The notes under the pieces: generated by a model
Seen by the model: the letters and a program-made list of their open reading frames with translations, nothing else
What the model was told of the DNA's origin: nothing
The model's database searches: none
Translations under genes and position numbers: made by a program
Shown: piece after piece, positions 34,168 to 43,405 of the stretch
Layout of the letters: the number at the start of each line of letters is the position of its first letter
Position numbering within the stretch: the first letter of the stretch is position 1
NCBI GenBank assembly: GCA_031553675.1
Contig: JAVBLF010000047.1
Coordinates: 1 to 47,471 of the forward strand
DNA: 47,471 nucleotides
From: JAVBLF01 sp031553675
GTDB taxonomy: Bacteria > Bacillota > Clostridia > Christensenellales > CALWSW01
Direction: 5' to 3'

Positions 34168-35604
34168 TTATACGCGGATATCGGATTGGGTGGCGAGCTC
34201 GCCGTCCCATCGGGCGAGGAGGGGGGCCACCTCGGTTTCGAGAAATGCATCGACCTGTTCTGGCGCGCGGCCGACAAAGCGCGTGGGCTGGAGGAGATCG
34301 CTGAGTTCGGAATGGGTCACGCCAAAGGCCGGATCGGCTGCGATGCGGTCGATTAGGTCGTTGTCGAGGCCGTCGGCCTTGACGCGGCGGGCAGCTTCCA
34401 TGGCGTGGACACGGATGCGTTCGTGAAGGTCTTGGCGATCGCCGCCCGACTTGACAGCGCGCATCAGAATGGTTTCGGTGGCCATGAAAGGGAGTTCGCG
34501 GGCGAGGTTTTTGGCGATGACATTATCGTAAACGACGAGGCCGGACGCGACGTTGTGCATGAGCGACAAGATGGCGTCGGTCGCGAGGAAGGCTTCGGGG
34601 ATGGAAATTCGTTTGTTGGCGGAATCGTCGAGTGTGCGTTCGAACCACTGGCCGGCCTCTGTGATCGCGGGGTTGAGCGCGGCGATCATGACGTGGCGGG
34701 CGAGCGAAGCGATGCGCTCCGAGCGCATGGGGTTGCGCTTGTAGGCCATGGCGGACGAACCGATCTGGCCCGATTCGAAGGGCTCTTCGATCTCTTTCAT
34801 GTGTTGGAGCAAGCGCACGTCGTTCGAGAATTTGGCGGCGGATTGCGCGATGCCGCTCAAGACGTTGAGGACAAACGCGTCGATTTTGCGCGGATAGGTC
34901 TGGCCGGTGACGGCATAGACGCCGGAAAAGCCCATCTTTTCCGCAATGCGGCGGTCGAGCGCTTGCACTTTTTCACCGTCGCCGTCGAAGAGCTCCATGA
35001 AGCTGGCTTGTGTGCCCGTCGTGCCTTTTGCGCCGCGCAAGAGAAGGCTCGCTTCGCGGCGGTCGAGTTCGTCGAGGTCGAGCAGGAGGTCTTGGATCCA
35101 GAGCGTCGCGCGTTTACCGACCGTCGTCGGTTGCGCGGGCTGGAAGTGGGTGTAGGCGAGCGTCGGGAGCGCACGGTAACTCTCGGCGAATCGGGCAAGG
35201 GCATCGATAACGGCGAAAAGCTTTTGCCGGATCAGCCGGAGCCCTTCGCGCATGAGAATGAGATCGGCGTTGTCGCCGACGTAGCAGCTCGTCGCGCCGA
35301 GGTGGAGAATGGCGCGCGCCGAGGGACATGCTTCGCCGTAGGTGTGGACGTGAGCCATCACATCGTGGCGGAGTTCCTTTTCCTTGGCGGCGGCGAAAGC
35401 GTAGTCGATGTCCTCGACGTGGGCGCGGAGTTCGTCGATCTGCGCTTCTGTGATCGGCAAGCCCAGCTCACGTTCGCTTTCGGCCAGTGCGATCCAGAGT
35501 TTGCGCCAGGTCTGAAATTTCACGTCGTCCGAGAAGAGACGTTGCATCGCTTCACTGGCATAGCGCGCATTCAGGGGGCTTTCGTAGCGGGCATGATCGT
35601 GCAT
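34168..35604 (-). CDS. purB: Adenylosuccinate lyase
   Basis: 478 residues from the ATG at 35604 with AAAGGA 9 nt upstream. Fumarase/aspartase superfamily, PurB branch: ATSCYVGDNAD, PTLAYTHFQPAQPTTVGKR with the catalytic His, GAKGTTGTQASF, and signature SSAMAYKRNPMRSE with the catalytic Ser loop. It cleaves SAICAR and adenylosuccinate with release of fumarate in IMP and AMP synthesis. A TATAAT-type -10 lies upstream (35643-35648, minus strand). It precedes guaA by about 145 nt on the same strand. Confidence 0.95.
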   Translation of the reverse strand: MHDHARYESPLNARYASEAMQRLFSDDVKFQTWRKLWIALAESERELGLPITEAQIDELRAHVEDIDYAFAAAKEKELRHDVMAHVHTYGEACPSARAILHLGATSCYVGDNADLILMREGLRLIRQKLFAVIDALARFAESYRALPTLAYTHFQPAQPTTVGKRATLWIQDLLLDLDELDRREASLLLRGAKGTTGTQASFMELFDGDGEKVQALDRRIAEKMGFSGVYAVTGQTYPRKIDAFVLNVLSGIAQSAAKFSNDVRLLQHMKEIEEPFESGQIGSSAMAYKRNPMRSERIASLARHVMIAALNPAITEAGQWFERTLDDSANKRISIPEAFLATDAILSLMHNVASGLVVYDNVIAKNLARELPFMATETILMRAVKSGGDRQDLHERIRVHAMEAARRVKADGLDNDLIDRIAADPAFGVTHSELSDLLQPTRFVGRAPEQVDAFLETEVAPLLARWDGELATQSDIRV

Positions 35605-35642
35605 CGCATATTTCCTTTGTTCCGATTTTCGCAATACGGTTC

Positions 35643-35648
35643 ATTATA
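35643..35648 (-). promoter_or_regulatory. -10 box of the purB promoter
   Basis: TATAAT on the minus strand, 39 nt before the purB start; the matching -35 (TTCCGA) is weak. Confidence 0.5.
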
Positions 35649-35692
35649 GCACAGCGTTTCATGACTCGGAAGACGCGATTTTGCGCTATACA

Positions 35693-35720
35693 AAAAGCAA
35701 AAAGTGGCGGATCGCCACTT
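35693..35720 (-). terminator. Terminator of the plsX-rnc-smc-ftsY cluster
   Basis: AAGTGGCG / CGCCACTT with a three-base loop, followed on the minus strand by TTTTTGCTTTTT; 10 nt after the ftsY stop. Confidence 0.9.
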
Positions 35721-35729
35721 CTTACCGAT

Positions 35730-36830
35730 TTAAAACAGCGCTTTGGCAAAGTCCGACGGGTCAAAAGGTTGGAGATCGTCGAGCGCCTCGCCGACGCCGA
35801 TGAAGCGGACGGGGATGCCGGTGTCCTGCTTGATCGCGATCACGACGCCGCCCTTGGCCGTGCCGTCGAGCTTGGTGAGGATGATCCCGCTGAGCGGGAC
35901 GCTTTCGGCGAATACTTTGGCCTGGTTGACGGCATTTTGCCCTGTCGTCGCGTCGAGCACGAGCAGCGTTTCGACGCGGGCTTCGGGGTACTCGCGCGCA
36001 ATGACGCGGCCGATCTTCGAAAGCTCGTCCATGAGATTCTTTTTGTTATGGAGGCGTCCAGCGGTGTCGCAGATCAGCAGGTTGCGGTTTTTGGCCTTGG
36101 CCGAGCCGATCGCGTCGAACACGACGGCAGCGGGATCGGCGCCCTCGCCGTGCTTGATGACGGGGACATCGGCGCGCTTGCCCCATTCGAGGAGCTGTTC
36201 CGTGGCGGCGGCGCGGAACGTGTCGGCAGCGGCGAGCACGACGGATCGACGCTGGCTTTTGTAATAGTGGGCGATCTTCCCGATGCTCGTCGTTTTGCCG
36301 ACGCCATTGACCCCGACGATCAGGATGACAGCCTTTTCGTCGCCGATAAAAGGGGTATCGGCGCTCATGATGCCTGAGACGACGCGTCGGAGCGCTTCGC
36401 GGGCTTCGTCGGGCTGGGTGAGCTTTTCTTCTTTGACGGCAGCCTTGAGTCGGGTGAGAATTTCGCCCGTCGTCTTCGCGCCGACGTCGGCGACGATCAG
36501 CGCCTCTTCGAGTTCGTCGTAGAAGTCGTCGTCGAGTGCCGTGCCCGAAAACACACTTTCAAACAGGCCTCCGATGTTGTCGCGCGTCTTGGCCAAGCCT
36601 TCGGTCAACTTGGCGAAAAAGCTCTTTTTGGGTGGCGCAACAGGCGTGGGTTCCGTCTTGGGTTCCGGCTCGGGTTCCGATTCGGTGTCTGCTGCCGTCG
36701 TCTGCTCCGGTAGGGGTTCCGATTCCGGTTCTGGCTCTGACACAAGCGATCGTTCCGGTTCCTGATCGGGTTCCGGCACCGGGTCGGGTGCGGGTTCCAC
36801 TTCGACTTTCGCTTCGGCTTTCGTCGGCAT
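35730..36830 (-). CDS. ftsY: Signal recognition particle receptor FtsY
   Basis: 366 residues from the ATG at 36830. Acidic Glu/Pro-rich A domain (to about residue 65), helical N domain (FFAKLTEGLAKTRDNIG), then the SRP-type GTPase domain: P-loop GVNGVGKTTS, DTFRAAA, DTAGRLHNKKNLM, TKLDGTAKGG, and C-terminal FIGVGEALDDLQPFD. It docks SRP-ribosome complexes at the membrane. The in-frame acidic coding sequence continues 68 codons upstream of this ATG to an N-terminus reading IFDWFKKK, preceded by ATG TGA; see 36831-37040. The chosen start is therefore the first in-frame ATG after that stop, not necessarily the native one. Confidence 0.9.
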   Translation of the reverse strand: MPTKAEAKVEVEPAPDPVPEPDQEPERSLVSEPEPESEPLPEQTTAADTESEPEPEPKTEPTPVAPPKKSFFAKLTEGLAKTRDNIGGLFESVFSGTALDDDFYDELEEALIVADVGAKTTGEILTRLKAAVKEEKLTQPDEAREALRRVVSGIMSADTPFIGDEKAVILIVGVNGVGKTTSIGKIAHYYKSQRRSVVLAAADTFRAAATEQLLEWGKRADVPVIKHGEGADPAAVVFDAIGSAKAKNRNLLICDTAGRLHNKKNLMDELSKIGRVIAREYPEARVETLLVLDATTGQNAVNQAKVFAESVPLSGIILTKLDGTAKGGVVIAIKQDTGIPVRFIGVGEALDDLQPFDPSDFAKALF

Positions 36831-37040
36831 CTCCGGTTCCGGTTCCAGCTCGGGTTCAACATTCCCATCCTCTTCGATCGAAGGGGATTCAGAGGGGGCT
36901 TCGGAGGGGGCTTCCGCAGAAGCGTCCTCAATGGAAGGAGGGGCTTCCGGGGCGTCCTCATTGGGCGGGAGCTCGTGATTTTCCGGAGCGGCTACTTCGG
37001 CAGGATTGCTTTTCTTTTTGAACCAATCAAAGATTCACAT
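36831..37040 (-). other. Upstream in-frame extension of ftsY with stop at codon 2
   Basis: The minus strand reads, after the smc stop and GGAG with 5-nt spacing: ATG TGA ATC TTT GAT TGG TTC AAA AAG AAA. One base change (GGA for TGA) would give MGIFDWFKKK, a typical FtsY start. The 68 codons from ATC (37034) to 36831 have the same Glu/Pro composition as the downstream A domain and no other stop. TGA is a normal stop elsewhere in this window. Confidence 0.8.
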
Positions 37041-37054
37041 AGAAACTCCTTCGG

Positions 37055-40000
37055 CTATGCGCTGTGTACCATCAATTTTTCGGCGTCGCTGAGCTTGACC
37101 GACACGAGCCGCGAAACGCCCTTGCCTTCCATGACGACGCCGTAGAGTGCGTCGCAGGCCGCCATGGAGCCTTTGCGGTGGGTGATCAGGATGAACTGTG
37201 TGTCGGCGGCGTAGCGCTTGACGTAGTTGGCGAAAAGGTCTACGTTCGCTTCGTCGAGCGAGGCTTCGATCTCGTCGAGGATGCAGAAGGGCGTCGGCTT
37301 GAGCTTGAGCATCGAGAAAAGCAGCGCGATGGCTGTCAGCGCGCGTTCACCGCCCGAGAGAAGCGACAGGAGCTGGAGCTTTTTGCCCGGGGGTTGCGCG
37401 ATGATTTCGATGCCGCTGTTCATGACGTCATTGGGGTCGCTCAGGCGCAATTCCGCCCGACCGCCGTTGAAAAGCTCGCGAAAGGTCTCGGCGAAGAAGC
37501 TCCCGATCCGCGCGAACTGCTCGGAGAACTGGCGGCACATCGTGTCGGTTAGATCCGCGATCAGGGCTTCGAGATCGTCCTGGGCGTGCTGGAGGTCGTC
37601 GCGCTGCGCGGACATGGTGTCGTGGCGCTCTTTGACGGCCTGGTAGTCATCGATCGCGTTGACATTGACGTCGCCGAGCGACTTCAACGCCGTCCGACAC
37701 GCTTCCAAACCGCGCTGGGCGGTCTCTTTCGCGATGTCGATGCGGTGGGACAGGGCGCCTTCGTAGCTCAATTCGTATTCGTCCCAAATGCGCTCTTGCA
37801 AGCTTTCCCATTCGCTACAGGCTTTTTCGGCGGCGAGCTCCGCTTTGTGCCGCCGTTCGTCGAGGTCATGCCGCTCGAGACGAAGGTATTCGATCGCGCG
37901 GCCGATCGCATCGACCTGTTCCCGCAAGCGCAAATGTTCTGCGTTGGACGCGGCGCTTTCGGATTCGGCGGTCGCGATGGCTTCACGCAGGGAGACGGCG
38001 CGTTCGCGGCAGGCGTTTTGTTCGCTTGTCCACTGTGCGATCCGCGCTTCACCGTCTTTCCGTGAGGATTCGTCCCGCGCTTGCTGCATGAGGGCGGCCG
38101 TGCGCTCGTTTCGGATGCGGGCGACCTCGGCGTCGTGGGCGCTCGTTTCCTTTTGCAGCGCCATTAGGCGGATCTTTTGTTCGTTGAGCGCTTCCACCGA
38201 AGCTTCCCGCGCGAGACGCTTTTCGCTGAGGGCTTGTTGCGCATCTTTGATGTCCTGCTGGGAACTGTCGTGCGCTTCGAGGATGGCACCTTGCTGGGCG
38301 TCGGCCGCGTGGAGTTGGGCTTCGACGTCGGCCAGGGTTTCGGCGATCTGCTCGATCTCCTGCGCGATGGTGGCGGCGCGGTCGCGCTGCTGGACGCCGA
38401 GGCGGGCGAGGATGTCGAGCTTTTCGGACTGCCTCGTCAGCGCGAGCTCGATGGCGTGGCGCTCTTTGTCACAGAGGGCAATGCCTTCGTCGAACGCCGC
38501 GATTGCGGTTTGGTGGGCTTCCTGGGCGGCAGACGCGTCGCGGATGGCAGATTCGAGCGCTTGCAGCGAGGCGGCGAGTTCGTCGATCTCGCGTCCACGC
38601 CCCAGTAGGCTGAATTCGCTCTTTTGTGCGCTGCCGCCTGTCATCGAGCCGCCGGGGTTGATCAGGTCGCCCTGGAGCGTGGCGATGCGGAACGCATGCC
38701 CGGTTTCGCGCGCCAACGGCACAGCGATGTCGAGCGATTCGACGACGACAGTGCGCCCGAGCAAATGCGCAGCGATCGCGCGATGATCCTCATCGCAGCG
38801 GATCAAGTCGCTCGCGACGCCGAAGCAGCCGGGCCGGTCGAGTACGCGCCTTTCTCTGTCGGACAGCGACTTTGCGCGGATGGCGCTTTGGGGCAAAAAG
38901 GTCGCCCGTCCATAGCTGCGGCTTCGGAGGTGGGCGATCGCGCGCTGGGCGGCCTGTTCGTCGGTCGTGACGATCTGCTGCAAAGCCGGACCCAGCGCGT
39001 TCTCGATGGCCTTTTCAAATTGCGCCGGCACATGGATCAACGTGGCGACGACGCCCTGTATGCCTTCGCCCAGCGCGACGTCCCTCTGCGCGTCGCGAAG
39101 CAGACGCCGCACGGAAGCGTTGTAGCCCTCATAGTCGCGGGTCATCTCGCGCAGCACTTTCAGGCGGGAATTTGCCTCGTCGCGCTTGCGTTCATCGGCG
39201 CGGAGGGTTTCGAGGGCGCAACGGGCTTCCGCTTTTGCGCGTTCGGCCTCGTGTTGCAGCGCGTCGCTCCGCACGGCGATCGCCTTGGATTCTTCGGTCA
39301 GCGCGTCGAAACCTTCACGATCGCGGGTGGTGTCGGCGTCGAGATCGGCGATCTCGGCTTCGCACTTTTTGGCTTCGTCTTCAGCGGCGGCACGGCGCTC
39401 GATCAGCGTCGCGCGCATTGTCTCAAGGCGGGACGACTGCACCTTCGCGTTCGACAAGCGGTTCATGGCTTCGATGATCGCGTTTTTGGCGGCATCGAGC
39501 GCTTCCTCGTCGGCGTGAAGCGCCTCGGTCTCGGCGAGCAAAGCGCTCTCCGCACCGGCGATCTCCGCTTCCACTGCCTCGACGAGCGCCTTTTTTAGCC
39601 CGCTGTCATCGCTTGCGCCGGACAACCACGCGTCCCAACCCGCCAGCTTCTCCGCCAGCGTCGCGTTGCGATCGGTCGCGCGTGCGATCTCGTCGTTCTG
39701 GCCGGAAATGCGTTCGGCGAGCAGTGCGATCTCGCCGTCGGCCTTCTCTGCATCGCTCGTGAGCTGGAGCAAGTTCGCGTGGCGTTCGCTCGTCTCGGCC
39801 TCCCGCGCGCGTAGTTCAGCCGTCAAAGCCTGGGCGTCGGCCGTTTCGCCGTCGATCTTCGCGTCGATGGCGGCGCATTCCTCTGACGCCTGGCGTGCGA
39901 TCGCCTCGTGATCCTTCATGCGCTTGGACAGCACATCATATTGCATCAAAAAGACGTTCAGCTCGATCGTCTTGAGTTCTTCGCGTAACTTGAGGTATTG

Positions 40001-40639
40001 ACGCGCTTTCTCACTCTGGGCCTGAAGTGGCTCAAGCTGCCCGCCGAGTTCTTGGAGGATGTCTTCGATGCGGAGCCGATTCTCCAGTGTCTTTTCGAGC
40101 TTGCGTTCGGATTCGAGTTTGCGCGCCTTGTACTTCGTAATCCCTGCCGCTTCTTCGAAGACGGTGCGGCGTTCCTCGCCGTGGCTGGACAGGATCTCAT
40201 CGACCCGCCCCTGCCCGATGATCGAGTATCCCTCCTTGCCGACGCCGGTATCGCGGAAGAGATCGACAATGTCCCGCAAGCGGCAAGCGTTGCGGTTGAT
40301 GAAGTACTCGCTCTCGCCCGAGCGGTAGACCCGGCGCATGACGGACACTTCGTGAAAGTCGAGCGGCAGCGCACGGTCGGCGTTGTCGAAACCCAGCGCG
40401 ACCTCGCAGTAGGCCTGCGCGCGCGCCCCATCCGAACCGCTGAAGATCACATCTTCCATCTTGCCGCCGCGGAGCTGCTTGGCGCTCTGTTCGCCCAGCA
40501 CCCACCGGATCGCGTCGGCGATGTTGCTCTTTCCGCTGCCGTTCGGCCCGACGATCGCCGTCATGCCCTTGTCAAACGCGATCTCGACCTTCTGCGCGAA
40601 GGACTTGAAACCGCGGATCTCTAGTTTTTCCAGGCGCAA
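37055..40639 (-). CDS. smc: Chromosome segregation ATPase SMC
   Basis: 1194 residues, full length. TTG start at 40639 supported by GAGGT 7 nt upstream and by the family N-terminus (LEKLEIRGFKSFAQK). Walker A GPNGSGKSN at 32-40; two long coiled-coil arms of about 330 residues each; hinge domain near 510-660 (GIQGVVATLIHVPAQFEKAI); C-terminal head with signature LLSGGERAL, Walker B and D-loop (PFCILDEIEASLDEANV). It forms the ring-shaped condensin with ScpA and ScpB. Part of the conserved rnc-smc-ftsY cluster; ftsY follows by 14 nt. Confidence 0.97.
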   Translation of the reverse strand: MRLEKLEIRGFKSFAQKVEIAFDKGMTAIVGPNGSGKSNIADAIRWVLGEQSAKQLRGGKMEDVIFSGSDGARAQAYCEVALGFDNADRALPLDFHEVSVMRRVYRSGESEYFINRNACRLRDIVDLFRDTGVGKEGYSIIGQGRVDEILSSHGEERRTVFEEAAGITKYKARKLESERKLEKTLENRLRIEDILQELGGQLEPLQAQSEKARQYLKLREELKTIELNVFLMQYDVLSKRMKDHEAIARQASEECAAIDAKIDGETADAQALTAELRAREAETSERHANLLQLTSDAEKADGEIALLAERISGQNDEIARATDRNATLAEKLAGWDAWLSGASDDSGLKKALVEAVEAEIAGAESALLAETEALHADEEALDAAKNAIIEAMNRLSNAKVQSSRLETMRATLIERRAAAEDEAKKCEAEIADLDADTTRDREGFDALTEESKAIAVRSDALQHEAERAKAEARCALETLRADERKRDEANSRLKVLREMTRDYEGYNASVRRLLRDAQRDVALGEGIQGVVATLIHVPAQFEKAIENALGPALQQIVTTDEQAAQRAIAHLRSRSYGRATFLPQSAIRAKSLSDRERRVLDRPGCFGVASDLIRCDEDHRAIAAHLLGRTVVVESLDIAVPLARETGHAFRIATLQGDLINPGGSMTGGSAQKSEFSLLGRGREIDELAASLQALESAIRDASAAQEAHQTAIAAFDEGIALCDKERHAIELALTRQSEKLDILARLGVQQRDRAATIAQEIEQIAETLADVEAQLHAADAQQGAILEAHDSSQQDIKDAQQALSEKRLAREASVEALNEQKIRLMALQKETSAHDAEVARIRNERTAALMQQARDESSRKDGEARIAQWTSEQNACRERAVSLREAIATAESESAASNAEHLRLREQVDAIGRAIEYLRLERHDLDERRHKAELAAEKACSEWESLQERIWDEYELSYEGALSHRIDIAKETAQRGLEACRTALKSLGDVNVNAIDDYQAVKERHDTMSAQRDDLQHAQDDLEALIADLTDTMCRQFSEQFARIGSFFAETFRELFNGGRAELRLSDPNDVMNSGIEIIAQPPGKKLQLLSLLSGGERALTAIALLFSMLKLKPTPFCILDEIEASLDEANVDLFANYVKRYAADTQFILITHRKGSMAACDALYGVVMEGKGVSRLVSVKLSDAEKLMVHSA

Positions 40640-40869
40640 TTCTTACCTCGCTGGGGAACGTTAGGGGATTTCATCCCCTAAAACCCTAGACGCAAGGAGC
40701 AAGCTCCTTGAGAATCCAAATTTTTCGAGCGTATGTCCTTGGGCGGTCCTGCGCTGCGGCACGTCACATCGAAATGGCCGCCGCCAAGAATGGCGGCCAT
40801 TTCGGGGAAGCCGAAGGCGTACAGAAGTTTTTTGCTCCTTTTTTTCAAAAAAGGAGACGTCCCCTATCG
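40640..40869. repeat. Hairpin-rich spacer between rnc and smc
   Basis: Four perfect inverted repeats in 230 nt: TAGGGGAT/ATCCCCTA (40662-40680), CAAGGAGC/GCTCCTTG (40693-40710), GAAATGGCCGCC/GGCGGCCATTTC (about 40770-40804) and CTCCTTTTTT/AAAAAAGGAG (about 40837-40858). No gene. This looks like an interspersed palindromic repeat unit or stacked terminators and RNase III targets. Confidence 0.7.
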
Positions 40870-41592
40870 CTACACCTCTACCCCTAGTTTCCCCAGTGCC
40901 TGGGAAGCGGCGGCTTGCTCGGCTTCCTTTTTGCTGTGCCCTTGGCCCTCGCCCAGGGTCTTCCCGCCGGCATCGACGCGCGCGACGAAGTGCTTGTCGT
41001 GCGCGGGGCCTTGCTCGGCGACAATCTTGTACTGGATCGAAACGCTGCCGTCGCGCTGGAGGTATTCCTGGAGGCGTGTCTTGGCGTCGTTCGGCGGGTG
41101 GACAGCGCTGTCTTCGATGCTCGCGGGGGCAAAGCGGTGGACGAGATCGCGCGCGGCCTGGTAGCCGCCGTCGAGGAAGACGGCCGCGATCAACGCTTCC
41201 ATGGCGTCGGAGAGGATCGAGGGCTTTTGCGCACCGCCGGAACGATGCTCACCCGCGCCGAGAAAGACGGCGCTTCCGAGATCGATGTGCTGGGCGGCCT
41301 GAAAGAGCGCATCCTCGCAGACGGCCGCCGCGCGCGCGCGCGTCATGTAGCCCTCGTCCATTTCGCCGTGCTGTGTGAAGAGGTATTCCGACACGCAGAG
41401 CTCCAACACAGCGTCACCGAGGAATTCGAGGCGCTCGTTGTCGGAGCGGCCTTTCTCGTTCGAGCCGTTGCCCGAGAGATAAGAGGCGTGCGTCATGGCG
41501 TTTTGGAGCAGGTTCGCATCCCGAAACCGGTAGCCGATGCGTTCTTGCAGGGCGGCAAGGTCGGGCTTCGATTCAGAGGGGGTTCGATTCAC
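40870..41592 (-). CDS. rnc: Ribonuclease III
   Basis: 240 residues. Catalytic domain with the RNase III signature NERLEFLGDAVLEL (about residues 52-65) and the second acidic pair in SDAMEALIAAVFLDGG; C-terminal double-stranded RNA-binding domain (about 160-235, DAKTRLQEYLQ and HSKKEAEQAAASQAL). It cleaves dsRNA in rRNA maturation and mRNA control. It starts 15 nt after plsX, in the same operon. The ATG start agrees with the usual family length. Confidence 0.96.
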   Translation of the reverse strand: MNRTPSESKPDLAALQERIGYRFRDANLLQNAMTHASYLSGNGSNEKGRSDNERLEFLGDAVLELCVSEYLFTQHGEMDEGYMTRARAAAVCEDALFQAAQHIDLGSAVFLGAGEHRSGGAQKPSILSDAMEALIAAVFLDGGYQAARDLVHRFAPASIEDSAVHPPNDAKTRLQEYLQRDGSVSIQYKIVAEQGPAHDKHFVARVDAGGKTLGEGQGHSKKEAEQAAASQALGKLGVEV

Positions 41593-41607
41593 GGGTTCAC
41601 CGCACTT

Positions 41608-42633
41608 TCATTCGTTTTCGGACGCTTCGGCGTCGGCGATGGTGGCGACGCGATCGCGGATGCAGTCGATGACATGTCCGTCGATGAAGCTGCGCCCTTG
41701 GCGGATGGCGCTCACGATCGTCTCGGCCTTGGCGTTGCCGTGGGTTTTGATCACGCCGCCGTCGATGCCGAGCAAGATGGCGCCGCCCGCGTTTTCGTAG
41801 TCAAAGGCCCGCTTCAGCGCGGAAAAGGCAGGTTTGGCAAGGGCAGCACCCAGCTTGTTGCGGGTGGTGGCCGTCATTTCGCGCTTGAGAATCTTCATCA
41901 GCGTCAGGACGGCGCCTTCCGTGCTTTTGAGCAGCACGTTACCCGCAAAGCCGTCGGCGACGATGACGTCGAATTCGCCGGACAAGGCGTCGCGCGGCTC
42001 GCAATTTCCGACGAAGCGGACGGGCGCTTGCTGGAGCAGCGGGTAGACGGCTTTTGTGAGCTCGTTGCCCTTCGTCTCCTCGGCGCCGTTGTTGATCAGG
42101 CCGACGCGCGGCGACGCGATCCGCTGGACGTGTTCCATATAAAGGCTGCCCATGATCGCGAATTGCACGAGGTAGGCGGGTTTGCAATCGACGTTCGCGC
42201 CGCAGTCGATCAGCATGACTTTCCCGCCTTCGCTCGTCGGCAAAAGGGGCGCGAGGCCGGGGCGTTTGACGCCCTTGATGCGCTTGACGATGGTCGTCGC
42301 GCCGCCGAGCACCGCGCCCGTGCTGCCCGAGGAGATCAAGACTTCGGCTTTTTTGTCGCGCAACGCTTCGAGGGCGCGCACGATCGACGCGTCCTTTTTG
42401 GTCCGCAGCGCCTTCATCGGCTCCTCATCGGGCTGAATGACTTCGGATGCGTGTAGGATTTGCATGCGGTTTTTGTCGTATTCGCAAGAGGCTAAAATGC
42501 TCTCGATGCGAGCAGCGTCGCCGGTCAGCACGAGGGAGATATCCTTCATCTCGCACAGCGCCATCGCAGCTCCTTTGACGATCTCGACAGGCGCGTAGTC
42601 GCCGCCAAAAGCGTCGATCACCATCGTCTTCAC
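41608..42633 (-). CDS. plsX: Phosphate acyltransferase PlsX
   Basis: 341 residues from a GTG at 42633, chosen because AAAGGAG lies 9 nt upstream, whereas the ATG at 42624 is 18 nt away; longer open frames upstream have no support. Family motifs: IDAFGGDYAP at the start, SSGSTGAVLGGAT, LIDCGANVDCKP, ADGFAGNVLLKSTEG, ENAGGAILLGIDGGVIKTHG. It converts acyl-ACP to acyl-phosphate for phospholipid synthesis. In many Firmicutes fabD, fabG and acpP separate plsX from rnc; here they are absent and plsX abuts rnc. Confidence 0.95.
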   Translation of the reverse strand: MKTMVIDAFGGDYAPVEIVKGAAMALCEMKDISLVLTGDAARIESILASCEYDKNRMQILHASEVIQPDEEPMKALRTKKDASIVRALEALRDKKAEVLISSGSTGAVLGGATTIVKRIKGVKRPGLAPLLPTSEGGKVMLIDCGANVDCKPAYLVQFAIMGSLYMEHVQRIASPRVGLINNGAEETKGNELTKAVYPLLQQAPVRFVGNCEPRDALSGEFDVIVADGFAGNVLLKSTEGAVLTLMKILKREMTATTRNKLGAALAKPAFSALKRAFDYENAGGAILLGIDGGVIKTHGNAKAETIVSAIRQGRSFIDGHVIDCIRDRVATIADAEASENE

Positions 42634-42792
42634 GCGCTTCGTCTCCTTTCGCGGCCATGCAGGCCGATTGGCATGTCCATGATCCATCGATACATCAGTA
42701 TATCGGATCGTTCGGCGCTTTGGCAAGCCGACGACAAAAGCGGACAATTGTGGTAGACTTGAATGCAAAACGGGACAGAAGGGGGCGCTGTG

Positions 42793-43398
42793 ATGCGGGA
42801 GGTCTGTCTGATCCGGCACGCCCGTCCCGAAACGGACGGCGTGCGCCGTTTCCTGGGGCAAGTCGATCCGCCTCTGAGCGCAGCGGGCTGCGCACAGGCG
42901 GAACGCTTGCGCGCGCGTTTCGAAGGGACGCCGTTCGCGGCGATCTACGCGAGCGATCTCGCGCGATGCGCCGAAACGGCGGCGATCGTCGCAGCAGGGC
43001 AGGGGAGGGCGATTTTGGCCCGTTGCGATCTGCGCGAGATCGACTTGGGCGCTTGGGAAGGGCGTGCGATGGCGGACATCGCGCGGGATTTCCCCGACGC
43101 GTACAGGGCGCGCGGACGGGATCTGGCGGGCTTCGTGCCGCCGGGGGGCGAGAGCTTTGCGCAAATGGCCGATCGAGCACTTTTGGCGTGGCGGGCGATA
43201 TTGCGCGAAACGGAAGGGGCGGAAGGCGCCGTGCTGATCGTCGCGCACGCGGGCTGGAATCGGGCGCTGCTGTGCGGCCTTCTGGGGATGCCGCTGCAAA
43301 ACCTCTTCATGCTCGCGCAGGATTACGGCTGCGTCAACCGTCTGTCGGTAGCAGAGGATGGTTTTGTCCGTTTGTGCGCGCTGAACGAGCGGCCTTGA
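42793..43398 (+). CDS. Histidine phosphatase family protein (CobC/GpmB-like)
   Basis: 201 residues from the ATG at 42793; an in-frame ATG at 42763 gives a longer, less family-like start. The phosphohistidine motif is LIRHARPETDG near residue 6, with YASDLARCAETA, the acid LREIDLGAWEGR and the second His in VAHAGWNRALL. The branch includes alpha-ribazole-phosphate phosphatases and broad phosphatases; the cobalamin role is not supported by neighbours. Own unit, divergent from plsX. Confidence 0.88.
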   Translation: MREVCLIRHARPETDGVRRFLGQVDPPLSAAGCAQAERLRARFEGTPFAAIYASDLARCAETAAIVAAGQGRAILARCDLREIDLGAWEGRAMADIARDFPDAYRARGRDLAGFVPPGGESFAQMADRALLAWRAILRETEGAEGAVLIVAHAGWNRALLCGLLGMPLQNLFMLAQDYGCVNRLSVAEDGFVRLCALNERP

Positions 43399-43405
43399 GA
43401 TCCGA

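Noticed and set aside
37035..37037. UGA recoded as an amino acid in ftsY
   Set aside because: UGA ends many intact genes here (importer operon, Xis-like gene), and no selenocysteine context is visible; an altered start or base error is simpler.
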